Assembly: GCF_030005555.1 (NCBI RefSeq)
Contig: NZ_JASCQG010000003.1
Location: forward strand, 124,001 to 188,000
Length of the DNA: 64,000 nucleotides
Direction: 5' to 3'
From: Empedobacter sedimenti
Lineage (GTDB): Bacteria; Bacteroidota; Bacteroidia; Flavobacteriales; Weeksellaceae
Shown here one piece after another: positions 35,267-44,722 of this stretch. Made by a program: the position numbers and the translations under genes. Positions within the stretch are counted from its first letter, which is position 1. The number at the start of each line of letters is the position of its first letter. The notes under the pieces are model-generated. The model did not search any database. It was not told where the DNA came from and saw nothing but the letters and a program-made list of their open reading frames with translations.

Positions 35267-36322
35267 ATGAAAATGAAAACCTCCGATTTCGATTTTAATT
35301 TACCTGAAGAACTTTTAGCTGAGCATCCTTCTGAAAATAGAGATGAAGCTCGTTTAATGGTTGTTCACCGTGATACCGGAGAGATTGAACATAAATTATT
35401 CAAAGACCTAATCGATTATTTCGACGAAGGTGATGTAATGATTCGTAACAATACAAAAGTATTTCCAGCTCGTTTGATGGGAAATAAAGAAAAAACTGGT
35501 GCTCAAATCGAAGTTTTCTTATTAAGAGAATTAGATGCTGAGACTCGTTTATGGGATGTTTTAGTAGATCCTGCTCGTAAAATCCGTATCGGAAATAAAT
35601 TATTCTTCGACAATGATGATACATTAGTTGCAGAAGTTGTAGATAATACAACATCTCGTGGACGTACTTTACGTTTCTTATTTGATGGATCTTACGAAGA
35701 ATTCCGTGCAAAATTGAAAGAATTAGGAGAAACTCCTCTTCCAAAATATATTTTACGCGAAGTTGAACCTGAAGATGCAGAGCGCTACCAAACGATTTAT
35801 GCAAAACATGAAGGAGCAGTTGCTGCGCCTACAGCTGGTTTACACTTTTCTAAACATTTATTAAAACGTTTAGAAATCAAAGGTGTTGAATTTGCAGAGT
35901 TGACTTTACACATTGGTTTAGGAACTTTTCAGGCTGTTGAAGTTGAAGATTTATCGAAACACAAAATGGAATCTGAGCAAGTTATTATTCCACAAATTAC
36001 AGCTGATATCGTAAATCGTGCAATTGACGAAAAGAAAAAAGTTTGTGCTATTGGGACAACTTCTATGCGTTCTATCGAGTCTTCTGTTTCTGCAGATGGA
36101 CATTTAAACGCTTTGGATAGCTGGACGAATAAATTTATTCACCCACCATACGATTTCTCTATTGCAAATTGTATGATTACAAACTTCCACACACCAAAGT
36201 CTACATTAATTATGATGATTTCTGCGTTTGCTGGACACGATTTAACAATGAAAGCATACAACGAAGCGGTAAAAGAAGGATATAAATTCTACTCTTACGG
36301 AGATGCAATGTTAATCTTATAA
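35267..36322 (+). CDS. queA: tRNA preQ1(34) S-adenosylmethionine ribosyltransferase-isomerase
   Basis: The 351-residue protein starts [21 protein letters not shown], typical of QueA. It carries [17 protein letters not shown], the [10 protein letters not shown] segment that holds the SAM-binding region, and [19 protein letters not shown] and [16 protein letters not shown] further along. It transfers the ribosyl group of SAM to 7-aminomethyl-7-deazaguanine at tRNA position 34, making epoxyqueuosine. It has its own promoter and is followed by rlmN after 7 bp, so it heads an RNA-modification operon. Confidence 0.95.
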   Translation: MKMKTSDFDFNLPEELLAEHPSENRDEARLMVVHRDTGEIEHKLFKDLIDYFDEGDVMIRNNTKVFPARLMGNKEKTGAQIEVFLLRELDAETRLWDVLVDPARKIRIGNKLFFDNDDTLVAEVVDNTTSRGRTLRFLFDGSYEEFRAKLKELGETPLPKYILREVEPEDAERYQTIYAKHEGAVAAPTAGLHFSKHLLKRLEIKGVEFAELTLHIGLGTFQAVEVEDLSKHKMESEQVIIPQITADIVNRAIDEKKKVCAIGTTSMRSIESSVSADGHLNALDSWTNKFIHPPYDFSIANCMITNFHTPKSTLIMMISAFAGHDLTMKAYNEAVKEGYKFYSYGDAMLIL

Positions 36323-36329
36323 GACAAGT

Positions 36330-37379
36330 TTGAGTACAACAAAAAAAGACATACGAAAGCTTTCACAAGCTGAGATTGAAGATTATTTCAAAGAGATTGG
36401 AGAAAAATCATTCCGCGCAAAACAAGTGTACGAATGGTTATGGAAAAAGAATGCGCATCAATTTGATGACATGACGAATATTTCTAAAGCTTTACGTGAG
36501 CAATTAGGAGAATCTTTCCAAATTCAACCTGTTGAAGTTGATCTTCTACAAAAATCTAACGACGGAACCATCAAGAATGCAGTTAAGCTTCATGATGGTA
36601 ACGTTGTGGAATCTGTTTTAATTCCGACTGATTCTCGCACAACTGCCTGCGTTTCTTCGCAAGTTGGTTGTAGCTTGGATTGTACTTTTTGTGCAACAGC
36701 GCAATTAAAACGTATGCGTAACTTAACAGCTGCCGAAATCGTCGATCAAGTTGTGATTATCGATGAAGAAAGTAAACGTTATTTCAATCGTCCATTAAGC
36801 AACATCGTATTTATGGGAATGGGAGAACCTTTGTTAAATTATAACGAAGTAATTTCTGCCATCAAAAAAATTACGTTACCAGAAGGATTAGGAATGGCTC
36901 CAAGACGAATTACAGTTTCGACTTCGGGAATTCCTAAAATGATTGAAAAACTGGCTGACGAAGATTTACGCGTTAACCTTGCGGTATCTTTACATTCGGC
37001 TCGCGAAGAAGTTCGTAATGTAATTATGCCTTTTTCTGTTAAATTTCCGTTGACGGATTTAATGGATAGTCTTCAATATTGGTATCAACAAACAGGTTTA
37101 CGAATCACGTTCGAATACATTGTTTGGGGCGGTGTTAATGACAAAAAAGAAGACATTGATGCATTGGTAAAATTCTGTCGAAAAATTCCTTCTAAAGTAA
37201 ATATTATCGAATATAATTCGATTGATGACGGAATCTACAAACAAGCATCAGAAGAAGCGGTTAACAATTATATCAAAGCTTTAGAATCCAATAATATTGT
37301 GGTAAATGTACGTCGTAGCCGTGGAAAAGATATTGATGCAGCTTGCGGACAATTAGCCAATAAAACTGGAAATGATTAA
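36330..37379 (+). CDS. rlmN: Dual-specificity 23S rRNA (A2503-C2) / tRNA (A37-C2) methyltransferase
   Basis: The 349-residue radical SAM enzyme has the Cx3Cx2C cluster motif CSLDCTFC at residues 114-121. MGMGEPLLNYNEV is the GEP-type SAM-binding motif. The methyl-carrier Cys lies in the C-terminal DIDAACGQLANKTG. It would methylate A2503 of 23S rRNA. The start is a TTG 7 bp after queA, and there is no better upstream ATG. It is followed at 11 bp by an exported protein and then ispB-like. Confidence 0.94.
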   Translation: MSTTKKDIRKLSQAEIEDYFKEIGEKSFRAKQVYEWLWKKNAHQFDDMTNISKALREQLGESFQIQPVEVDLLQKSNDGTIKNAVKLHDGNVVESVLIPTDSRTTACVSSQVGCSLDCTFCATAQLKRMRNLTAAEIVDQVVIIDEESKRYFNRPLSNIVFMGMGEPLLNYNEVISAIKKITLPEGLGMAPRRITVSTSGIPKMIEKLADEDLRVNLAVSLHSAREEVRNVIMPFSVKFPLTDLMDSLQYWYQQTGLRITFEYIVWGGVNDKKEDIDALVKFCRKIPSKVNIIEYNSIDDGIYKQASEEAVNNYIKALESNNIVVNVRRSRGKDIDAACGQLANKTGND

Positions 37380-37390
37380 AAAATAATCAA

Positions 37391-38344
37391 ATGAAATATT
37401 TAGCCATATTTTTATTTTTGATTCTGACTAAATTCTCTTTCGCTCAAATAGTAGAAAACATCGATACAATTTCTATTGATGATTATAAAATAGAAAGTAT
37501 TAACTTACCTCCTACTTTGAACGAAATTTCGGCTTTAGAATATGAAAAAGAAGATAAAAATGTGGCTTCTTTTTGGGGTTTAAACGATTCTGATTCCAAA
37601 CCAGAATTGTATCGTTTTGATGCAAAAACAGGTGAAATTATCAATACAATTTTCATCACAAATGCTCCAAATATTGATTGGGAAGAAATGTCTTCGGATG
37701 ATAATCGAATTTATTTTGCTGATTTTGGAAATAATTTGGGCAAACGAAAAGATTTAGCCATTTATTTTATCGAAAAATCAAACATCGATTATTCAAAATC
37801 TTATCAGCAACTAAAAGCTGAAAAAATAGAATTTTATTATCCTGAACAAGAAACTTTTCAATTCAAAAATATGACAACAAATTGGGATGCGGAAGCATTC
37901 TTTGTCTACCAAAATCAGTTGCATATTTTTACAAAAGAATGGTCAAATATGGCAACGTCTCATTACGTTGTTCCTATTGATTCTTCTAAAAAACACGCAG
38001 CCAAAAAGTTAGAAACTTTTCCAACAAATTACGCTGTAACAGCTGCTTATATCGATGCTGATGTAAATAGTTCTACAAAAGGAATTTATCTGTTGGGTTA
38101 CACAAAAGAAGCGTTAACTTTTATCAATTGGTTCGATTTGCCAAAAGATAATAATCAGTTATTCTTCACTTCTCAAGTTAAAAAAATAAGTTTACCTTTG
38201 GGCTTCACGACACAGTTGGGACAATTGGAAGGGATTTCAGTTTTACCAATCGAAAACAAAATTTGTTTTAGCGGAGAAGAATTTAACTTTAAAGGTTTCT
38301 ATGCAAAACAGGTTGTACATTGCATCAATAATTTTACGAATTAA
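37391..38344 (+). CDS. Uncharacterised exported protein, beta-propeller-like
   Basis: The 317-residue protein has a signal peptide (MKYLAIFLFLILTKFSFAQ). It has a repetitive pattern of strands, including LNEISALEYEKEDKNVASFWGLNDSDSKPELYRFD, DWEEMSSDDNRIYFADFGNN and LGQLEGISVLPIENKICFSGEE, which suggests a six- or seven-bladed propeller of the kind seen in esterase-like/NHL proteins. I do not know the family name. The gene sits between rlmN and the prenyltransferase with gaps of only 11 bp, so it looks cotranscribed. Confidence 0.7.
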   Translation: MKYLAIFLFLILTKFSFAQIVENIDTISIDDYKIESINLPPTLNEISALEYEKEDKNVASFWGLNDSDSKPELYRFDAKTGEIINTIFITNAPNIDWEEMSSDDNRIYFADFGNNLGKRKDLAIYFIEKSNIDYSKSYQQLKAEKIEFYYPEQETFQFKNMTTNWDAEAFFVYQNQLHIFTKEWSNMATSHYVVPIDSSKKHAAKKLETFPTNYAVTAAYIDADVNSSTKGIYLLGYTKEALTFINWFDLPKDNNQLFFTSQVKKISLPLGFTTQLGQLEGISVLPIENKICFSGEEFNFKGFYAKQVVHCINNFTN

Positions 38345-38355
38345 AAAACTAAATT

Positions 38356-39333
38356 TTGGGTAACACGGTAGATTTGATTAAAGCTCCGATCGCGGAGGAA
38401 ATGAAATTATTCGAACAAAAATTCTTCGAATCGATGAAGAGTAATGTTTCGCTTCTTGACCGTATTTCAAATTATATCGTGCGCAGAAAAGGAAAACAAA
38501 TGCGACCGATGTTTGTCTTTTTAACTGCAAAATTGAATGGTGAAGTACAAGAACGTACCTATCGTGCAGCTTCTTTTATCGAGCTTATCCACACAGCAAC
38601 TTTGGTTCACGATGATGTCGTAGATGATAGTACATTGCGTCGTGGTTTCTTTTCTTTAAATGCAATTTGGAAGAATAAAGTAGCCGTTTTAGTGGGTGAT
38701 TATTTCTTATCTAAAACCTTAATTATTTCGACCAAAAACAAAGATTTCGATTTATTAGAAGTTGTTTCAGTTGCGATACAAGAGATTTCGGAGGGTGAAT
38801 TATTACAAATCGAAAAAGCGCGTAAACTTGATATTACAGAAGATGTCTATTTCGAAATTATCCGAATGAAAACAGCAACGCTTATCGCGGCTTGTTGCGA
38901 AGCTGGAGCGCGTTCTGTTGGTTGTACAGAAGAAGTTGCGAAGAAAATGCATCGCTTTGGAGAATTGGTTGGAATTGCATTTCAGATCAAAGATGATTTG
39001 TTTGATTATACCACTTCTAACGCCATCGGAAAACCTGTCGGAATTGATATCAAAGAACAAAAAATGACGTTACCATTGATTTATTCAATCAATACAGCGA
39101 ATGAAAAAGACAAAAAATGGTTGATTAATTCGGTAAAACGTTATAACAATGACAAAAAACGTGTACGAGAAATTATTCAGTACGTAAAAGATAACGGCGG
39201 AATTGAGTACACGCAAAAAATGATGAAAAAATATAGCCAAGAAGCTTTAGATATATTGTACGAATTTCCCGAAAATGAATACCGAAATTCATTGGAGACA
39301 ATGGTGAAATACGTGATGGAAAGAGAAAAATAA
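38356..39333 (+). CDS. ispB: Polyprenyl (octaprenyl-type) diphosphate synthase
   Basis: The 325-residue trans-isoprenyl diphosphate synthase has the first Asp-rich motif DDVVDD at residues 86-91 and the second motif DDLFDY near residue 214, with a GKQMRPMFVFLTAKL first helix. It elongates farnesyl diphosphate with IPP to the side chain of menaquinone. Product length depends on residues before the first motif and is not proven. A TTG start is used. It is followed by a terminator and convergent with the GLPGLI genes. Confidence 0.88.
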   Translation: MGNTVDLIKAPIAEEMKLFEQKFFESMKSNVSLLDRISNYIVRRKGKQMRPMFVFLTAKLNGEVQERTYRAASFIELIHTATLVHDDVVDDSTLRRGFFSLNAIWKNKVAVLVGDYFLSKTLIISTKNKDFDLLEVVSVAIQEISEGELLQIEKARKLDITEDVYFEIIRMKTATLIAACCEAGARSVGCTEEVAKKMHRFGELVGIAFQIKDDLFDYTTSNAIGKPVGIDIKEQKMTLPLIYSINTANEKDKKWLINSVKRYNNDKKRVREIIQYVKDNGGIEYTQKMMKKYSQEALDILYEFPENEYRNSLETMVKYVMEREK

Positions 39334-39334
39334 C

Positions 39335-39366
39335 AAAAAAGGATTTCTGATTTGAAATCCTTTTTT
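39335..39366. terminator. Bidirectional terminator
   Basis: AAAAAAGGATTTC and its complement flank a short loop between two convergent operons. Confidence 0.8.
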
Positions 39367-39367
39367 G

Positions 39368-40102
39368 TTAATCTATTTTTTTGTCCATTTTTTCGTTTGC
39401 AGATTTTATCATGTCCTGAAGCATTTTATCTGTTATTTTCTTAAATTCTGCTTTTGTCACAACCTCTCCTTTCGTTGGTTTTTCAATTTTTATCTTGTCA
39501 TTTGTTTTTAGACTAATCACTAGATAAATATCTTTTCTCGGTATTGTTTTTGAATCTGTTGTAATCACTAATTTCAGTATTAGCCCTGGTAAACCACCAA
39601 AATCAGATGGTCCACTCTTAAAAGCTAATTTTGTAGAATACCACGCTTCATATGTTTTATTTTTTACAATTGCTGTTGCTTTTTTTACTTCGTAACCCAA
39701 TATTTTAGACGTTTCGCGAGTTAATGACCAAGGAAGAGCAGAAATTGTATCTTTTATAATAAACTTACGACCATTATAATCATTAAATTTTAGCGTTTCA
39801 TTATTACTTATATTTTTATAATAAATATCTCTCGGATCAACAAAAGAAATTGAACTTCTTTCTCCTTCTTGGCTATTGTTGATTTTTTCAATTCCCTTGT
39901 AAACAGACTCATTTTTATCAACTATCAACTGAAACTCTGTTTTTCTTGCAGCTGCATCTTTATACATCTGAATATCTTCCTTGTCAGTCAGTTTACTCAA
40001 ATCAAACTCATTTGTATATTCATATTCCACCACTAATTTTTCTTGTGCAAAAAGTGAAATTGTCCCTAAAAGGAATGTAAATATTAGTTTTCTCATCAGC
40101 AT
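39368..40102 (-). CDS. GLPGLI family protein, copy 1
   Basis: The 244-residue protein has an N-terminal signal peptide (RKLIFTFLLGTISLFAQE) and the family-defining FGGLPGLIL motif at about residues 169-177. It is preceded by YEVKKATAIVKNKTYEAWY, conserved in all three neighbours. GLPGLI proteins are exported Bacteroidota proteins of unknown role. The copy is intact. It is separated by 4 bp from copy 2, so the three probably form one mRNA. An alternative start two residues in (ATG at 40096) would align exactly with the signal peptides of its neighbours. Confidence 0.88.
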   Translation of the reverse strand: MLMRKLIFTFLLGTISLFAQEKLVVEYEYTNEFDLSKLTDKEDIQMYKDAAARKTEFQLIVDKNESVYKGIEKINNSQEGERSSISFVDPRDIYYKNISNNETLKFNDYNGRKFIIKDTISALPWSLTRETSKILGYEVKKATAIVKNKTYEAWYSTKLAFKSGPSDFGGLPGLILKLVITTDSKTIPRKDIYLVISLKTNDKIKIEKPTKGEVVTKAEFKKITDKMLQDMIKSANEKMDKKID

Positions 40103-40106
40103 AATT

Positions 40107-40838
40107 TTAATCTATTCTTCTAATTACTCTGTTCTCGGATGATTCTATTAATTTATTGTTCATGTCATCAATAATCTCGTAAAACTCTTTCTGTGTTATT
40201 AATTTACCTTTTGTTGGAATATCAATTTTAGCAGTATTATCCAGTTTTACGTCTATCGCTGTATAAATTTGTTGTTGATCTCCTTTATCTGATTTTACAG
40301 TTTCTATAATCCTCAAAATCATTCCAGGCAAACCAAAATATTTATTAGGACCATTTTTAAAAGCCAACTTTGGTGCATACCAAGCTTCTACGCTAAATTT
40401 GCCTTTCTCATAAACAGCCTTCTTAACTTCGTACCCTAATATTTTATCCTTTTCTTTTGTTAATTTCCAATCAAGAGCTTTTATAGAATCTTTTACAATT
40501 AACTTTTTTCCGTTCAAATCAATTGAAAATAAAGAATACTTCTCTTTGATATTACTATAAAAATTTCCAGCTGGTCCTCCCATTAAAGCGCCTCCTTCAG
40601 TATTATTTTGATTATTATCAATCTTTTCAGTTCTACCAAAAAAGGAATCTTCATTAGTTGTAACTAACTGAAAATAGCTAACATTGTTATTGTTTATTCT
40701 ATAAAAATCAAGCGTTTTCTTATCTGTAATTTTGGATGTATCAAAATTATAATTGAACTTATATTCCACCACCAATTTTTCTTGCGCAAAAAGGGAAATT
40801 GTTCCTAAAAGGAATGTAAATATTAGTTTTCTCATCAT
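40107..40838 (-). CDS. GLPGLI family protein, copy 2
   Basis: The 243-residue protein begins MRKLIFTFLLGTISLFAQ, nearly identical in the signal peptide to copy 1. It has YEVKKAVYEKGKFSVEAWYAPKLAF and the signature YFGLPGMILRI, in which GLPGLI has become GLPGMI. The middle (VTTNEDSFFGRTEKIDN) corresponds to LIVDKNESVYKGIEKINN of copy 1. It is intact, lies 3 bp from the interrupted copy 3 and 4 bp from copy 1, and is probably cotranscribed. Confidence 0.88.
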   Translation of the reverse strand: MMRKLIFTFLLGTISLFAQEKLVVEYKFNYNFDTSKITDKKTLDFYRINNNNVSYFQLVTTNEDSFFGRTEKIDNNQNNTEGGALMGGPAGNFYSNIKEKYSLFSIDLNGKKLIVKDSIKALDWKLTKEKDKILGYEVKKAVYEKGKFSVEAWYAPKLAFKNGPNKYFGLPGMILRIIETVKSDKGDQQQIYTAIDVKLDNTAKIDIPTKGKLITQKEFYEIIDDMNNKLIESSENRVIRRID

Positions 40839-40841
40839 GTG

Positions 40842-41570
40842 TTAATCTACTTTCTTATCTAATTTATTTTTTTGATTTTCTATATATTTTCTATATTCTT
40901 CATCTGTAAAAGTTTTGTAATCTTTGGCAGAAATCAACTGACCTTTTGCAGGTTTTGTAACTAAAACTTTGCTGTTTAACTCAACTTTTGTAGCAGTATA
41001 GTATGTTTTTTCACTAGGTTGAGCTTCGTTATTTGTTATTTCTACTTTCAAAATAATTCCTGGTAAACCAGAAAAATCTTCGGGTCCATTTTTAAAATTT
41101 AATTTCGGCGCATACCAAGCTTCATAAAGTAAACCATCTCGTTCGTAACTAGCTTTTTTCACTTCATATCCCAAAAAAGTAGATTTCTCTTTACTCAAAA
41201 TCCAAGGTTGAATTCGCAATGAATCTTGAACAACAAATCGTTTTCCGTTGTAGTCATCAAAAGTTAAAGATTGATTGGTTTTGAAGTTTTTGTATAAATG
41301 CTTTTCAGTATCATTAAACGTGATTTTCATACCATCAGCACGCTGCGTATTATCTATTTTATCAATTTTCTTGAAACTCTATTCGTCTTTCGTTGTGATT
41401 AATTGATAGTCAAACTTCGTTTCGTTAGCCAACTTCAACATTTGTATTATTTTCGCATTTTTTTCTTTAGAAAGATCAACTTCAGTTCGGTTTTCATACT
41501 CAACAACCAATTTTTCTTGTGCAAAAAGAGAAATGGCTCCCAATAAAAAGGATAAAATTAGTTTTTTCAT
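40842..41570 (-). pseudogene. GLPGLI family protein, copy 3, interrupted by one in-frame stop
   Basis: The frame reads MKKLILSFLLGAISLFAQEK (signal peptide), then through LITTKDE to a TAG at 41379-41381. It continues in the same frame with SFKKIDKIDNTQRADGMKITF and the conserved YEVKKASYERDGLLYEAWYAPKLNF and FSGLPGIIL motifs. Aligned with copy 1 (KNESVYKGIEKI) the stop replaces a single residue with no shift. It is therefore one substitution in an otherwise intact gene, or a sequence error. The C-terminal half could initiate internally at 41330 but would lack a signal peptide. Confidence 0.75.
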
Positions 41571-41599
41571 AGTGTGTTATTATAAATTGAAGATAACAA

Positions 41600-41629
41600 A
41601 AAAAAGTCATTACAAACCGTAATGACTTT
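41600..41629 (-). terminator. Terminator of the membrane-GNAT gene
   Basis: AAAGTCATTAC and GTAATGACTTT form a stem, with a T-run on the minus strand after it. It lies between the stop at 41657 and the upstream end of the GLPGLI operon. Confidence 0.75.
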
Positions 41630-41656
41630 CTATATTGATTAATTAAAACCTTATTT

Positions 41657-42568
41657 TTAAATGGATTTCTGATAAATGTAATCATCCATAATGTATCCAT
41701 TTCCGATGTCAAATGTTTTTGATTCCATATTCTTGAAACCATTTTTTTCGTAGAAACGAATCGCTTTCGCATTGTGTTTATTCACCGTTAAATGAACTGC
41801 TTTTGCTCCTTTTTCTTTGGCGAAATCTACGACTCTATTCAACATCAATTGTCCAATTCCTTTGGTTTGATTAGACTCTTTCAAATAAATTTTTGACAAA
41901 AAAACAGTATTATTTTCGTCTAATTTATAATGCAAATAACCTGATGGAACATTGTCAACTTTCAGGATTTCCCAAACGTCTCCATTTGCAATTCCTTCAT
42001 TCACTTTATCATTATTATACATCATATCAATCATATAATCGATTTGATCTTGAGATAACAAATCCTTGTAAGCTTCTTGCCAAATATCTTTAGCTAATGG
42101 TTGTACTAAATGAATATTCTTCTCATTAACTGTATGAAAATGTGGATAAACGTTTAATTTAACTGGATTTATTTTTTGATTAACTTCTATATTTTGTAGA
42201 ATTTCATCTTTACGTTTATCAATTTCGCCTTCTAGCATTTGCAATGTCCATTTACGTTTTAAAGAATTGTAATAAAACATTCCGATTCCTATATATAGAA
42301 AGACTTGTACAGCAATTGAAACATAATTTTCTACCAAAAATTTATTCATTTTTAGGCTATTATCCATCAAATTATCCATAGAAGAATTGTTAAAATTAAC
42401 ACCTATATCAATAATTCCTGAAGCGAACAATAAAACAAATACAAAAGAAAAAGCAATTTCACCCGCTATATATAATCCTACTGCTGATAAAACCGTTTTT
42501 AATTTATCCTTTTTGAAAAACTTTGCTAAGAAATAGAACTGAAAACTAAATATAATGATTAGAAACAC
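41657..42568 (-). CDS. Membrane-anchored GNAT acetyltransferase (three-helix N-terminus)
   Basis: Residues 1-110 are hydrophobic, with helices at about 1-16, 25-50 and 84-103, and no recognisable domain. Residues about 140-303 form a GNAT acetyltransferase: IHLVQPLAKDIWQEAYKDLLSQDQIDYMI, then VFLSKIYLKESNQTKGIGQLML (strand 4 and the pyrophosphate loop) and HLTVNKHNAKAIRFYEKNGF. The GNAT half alone would be a standard 160-residue member. The fusion is unusual for the family. The acceptor is unknown, and membrane tethering hints at a membrane-associated target. The gene is monocistronic and its terminator follows. Confidence 0.8.
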   Translation of the reverse strand: MFLIIIFSFQFYFLAKFFKKDKLKTVLSAVGLYIAGEIAFSFVFVLLFASGIIDIGVNFNNSSMDNLMDNSLKMNKFLVENYVSIAVQVFLYIGIGMFYYNSLKRKWTLQMLEGEIDKRKDEILQNIEVNQKINPVKLNVYPHFHTVNEKNIHLVQPLAKDIWQEAYKDLLSQDQIDYMIDMMYNNDKVNEGIANGDVWEILKVDNVPSGYLHYKLDENNTVFLSKIYLKESNQTKGIGQLMLNRVVDFAKEKGAKAVHLTVNKHNAKAIRFYEKNGFKNMESKTFDIGNGYIMDDYIYQKSI

Positions 42569-42624
42569 TGTTTATTATTTTTTTTATGTCTTACAAAAAT
42601 ACGAAAAATATGCCCGTAAACATT

Positions 42625-42632
42625 TATATTTG
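42625..42632 (+). promoter_or_regulatory. -7 promoter box for kbl (TATATTTG)
   Basis: An exact TAnnTTTG match lies 33 bp upstream of the start codon. No clear -33 TTG is present. Confidence 0.5.
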
Positions 42633-42665
42633 TATGAAACATATCAAAACAAAAAGTGATTTATT

Positions 42666-43865
42666 ATGTATAGCGATAAATTTCAAAACTACTTACAAAC
42701 GCAATTGAATGATTTAGAAGAACAAGGATTATTCAAAAAAGAACGTATCATTGCTTCTCCTCAAAGTGCGGAAATTACATTAGAAAATGGTAAAACATTA
42801 CTTAATTTTTGTGCGAATAACTATTTAGGATTATCTGATAATAAAGACGTTATCTCAGCTTCTCAAAAAATGTTAGATGACCGCGGATACGGAATGTCTT
42901 CGGTTCGTTTTATCTGTGGAACGCAAGATGTACACAAACAATTAGAGAAAAAAATCGCGAACTTCTTAGGAATGGAAGATACGATTTTATACGCTGCTGC
43001 TTTTGATGCAAATGGCGGTGTTTTTGAGCCTTTGTTTACAGAAGAAGATGCGATTATTTCGGATGAATTAAACCACGCTTCTATTATTGATGGGGTTCGT
43101 TTATGTAAAGCTGCACGTTACCGTTACAAAAACAATAATATGGCTGATTTGGAGGCTCAATTAATTGCTGCTTCAGAAAAAAATCATCGTTTCAAAATTA
43201 TTGTAACAGACGGTGTTTTCTCTATGGATGGAATCGTTGCAGACTTAAAAGGTGTTTGTGATTTAGCTGATAAATATGATGCTTTAGTGATGGTTGATGA
43301 TTCTCACGCAACTGGTTTTATTGGAAAAACTGGACGTGGAACACACGAACATAACGAAGTTATGGGACGTGTAGACATTATTACATCTACTTTAGGTAAA
43401 GCTTTAGGTGGTGCTATGGGAGGATTTACTTCTGGTAAAAAAGAAGTCATCGAAATGTTACGTCAAAAATCTCGTCCATATTTATTCTCTAACTCTTTAG
43501 CTCCGGGAATCGTTGGTGCTGCTTTACAAGTGTTAGAAATGTTAGAAAATGACACAACTTTACGTGATAAAGTAATGTGGAATGCTGAATATTTCCGTAA
43601 AGAAATGGTTGCTGCTGGTTTTGATATTCCAGAAGGTGATGCTGCAATTGTACCTGTTATGTTGTATGATGCAAAATTATCTCAAGTAATGGCAGACAAA
43701 TTATTAGATGAAGGTGTTTATGTAATCGGATTCTTTTTCCCGGTTGTTCCTCGTGATAAAGCGCGTATTCGTGTACAATTATCTGCTGCACATACAAAAG
43801 AGCAATTAGATCATACAATTGCTGCTTTTACAAAAGTTGGTAAAGAATTAGGAGTGATTAAATAA
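42666..43865 (+). CDS. kbl: Glycine C-acetyltransferase (2-amino-3-ketobutyrate CoA ligase)
   Basis: The 399-residue PLP enzyme of the alpha-oxoamine synthase family has NYLGLSDNKDVI near the N-terminus and YGMSSVRFICGTQDVHKQLEKKIA. SMDGIVADLKG and VDDSHATGFIGKTGRG hold the PLP ring and His contacts, and TSTLGKALGGAMGGF contains the PLP lysine. It condenses glycine and acetyl-CoA or, in reverse, cleaves 2-amino-3-ketobutyrate in threonine breakdown. No threonine dehydrogenase (tdh) lies next to it, so the pathway context is incomplete here. The gene is monocistronic. Confidence 0.93.
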   Translation: MYSDKFQNYLQTQLNDLEEQGLFKKERIIASPQSAEITLENGKTLLNFCANNYLGLSDNKDVISASQKMLDDRGYGMSSVRFICGTQDVHKQLEKKIANFLGMEDTILYAAAFDANGGVFEPLFTEEDAIISDELNHASIIDGVRLCKAARYRYKNNNMADLEAQLIAASEKNHRFKIIVTDGVFSMDGIVADLKGVCDLADKYDALVMVDDSHATGFIGKTGRGTHEHNEVMGRVDIITSTLGKALGGAMGGFTSGKKEVIEMLRQKSRPYLFSNSLAPGIVGAALQVLEMLENDTTLRDKVMWNAEYFRKEMVAAGFDIPEGDAAIVPVMLYDAKLSQVMADKLLDEGVYVIGFFFPVVPRDKARIRVQLSAAHTKEQLDHTIAAFTKVGKELGVIK

Positions 43866-43886
43866 GAATACTCAATCTTTATATAC

Positions 43887-43919
43887 AAGCCGTTTCAGAA
43901 ATCTGAAACGGCTTTTTAT
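43887..43919. terminator. Bidirectional terminator
   Basis: AAGCCGTTTCAG and its complement form a perfect stem between kbl and the convergent methyltransferase-like gene, overlapping that gene's stop codon. Confidence 0.8.
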
Positions 43920-44587
43920 TTCTTCTGTAATAGTAAACAAGAAGCGGAATAATTTCTCTTAAAATATTTCAAATAATACTTCATCATAAATCTCCAATCT
44001 TGGAATTTATAAAAAGGAAGAAAAATTCGTATTAATTTGATCGGAATTAACCTTGGTTTATCCTTCAATTGTTGATAAAAACAATATCCTGTTGTAATTT
44101 CTCTAGCATCTTCCAATTCAAAATTTTGAAATAAATCTTGATATAATTTAGATGGATTTGGTCTATAGTAACTCTCTACCGGATCTGGAGCTGGTGGAAA
44201 AATAAAAGAATTAGTTACAATTAAATAACCATCTTTCTCCAAAATTTCATACAATATTTTACAAAGCTTTTTTCGTTGTTCTTCATCAATGTACATCAAC
44301 ACATTATTGAACAAAATACATTTCACTTTATATTTTTTAACTTCCTCTAAAAAAGCTAAATCATATAAATCTCCTACCAAATCTACTCCATCAGCAGATT
44401 TCATATCTAGATGAATTACATTTTCAGCTTCATTTGGAACTAAACTGAATATATTTTTCTGAATATGACTTTGTCTAATCGTTCTGTATTCTTTGGTAGA
44501 GCTTCCTATATTCAATATAGGAAATGGATTTAAGAGAGAAAGTTCTTTTATTTTCTCTCCAATCCAGATTGATTCTTCAATTAACAT
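43916..44587 (-). CDS. Class I methyltransferase-like protein
   Basis: The 223-residue protein has a Rossmann core typical of SAM-dependent methyltransferases: ILNIGSSTKEYRTIRQ (motif I with GSS in place of GxG), VIHLDMKSADGVDLVGDLYDL (motif II acidic pair) and KCILFNNVLMYIDEEQRKKLCKILYEIL. The degenerate motif I leaves open whether it binds SAM. A positively charged C-terminal tail could contact membrane or nucleic acid. It lacks a signal peptide and is monocistronic. Confidence 0.7.
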   Translation of the reverse strand: MLIEESIWIGEKIKELSLLNPFPILNIGSSTKEYRTIRQSHIQKNIFSLVPNEAENVIHLDMKSADGVDLVGDLYDLAFLEEVKKYKVKCILFNNVLMYIDEEQRKKLCKILYEILEKDGYLIVTNSFIFPPAPDPVESYYRPNPSKLYQDLFQNFELEDAREITTGYCFYQQLKDKPRLIPIKLIRIFLPFYKFQDWRFMMKYYLKYFKRNYSASCLLLQKK

Positions 44588-44722
44588 TATTTATAGGTTG
44601 GTTAGTATAAAAATAAAAAATTATCGATAAATAATCACAGCTAGTTCAATATTTTTAAAACGCCATCTTTTGTCTCTCAAAATCCTTACTTTTACAACAA
44701 CTCAACGAAAGAAAATTTCAAA

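Noticed and set aside
35400-35804. A 134-codon minus-strand frame within queA
   Set aside because: It is antisense to a well-conserved enzyme gene, with no family motifs.
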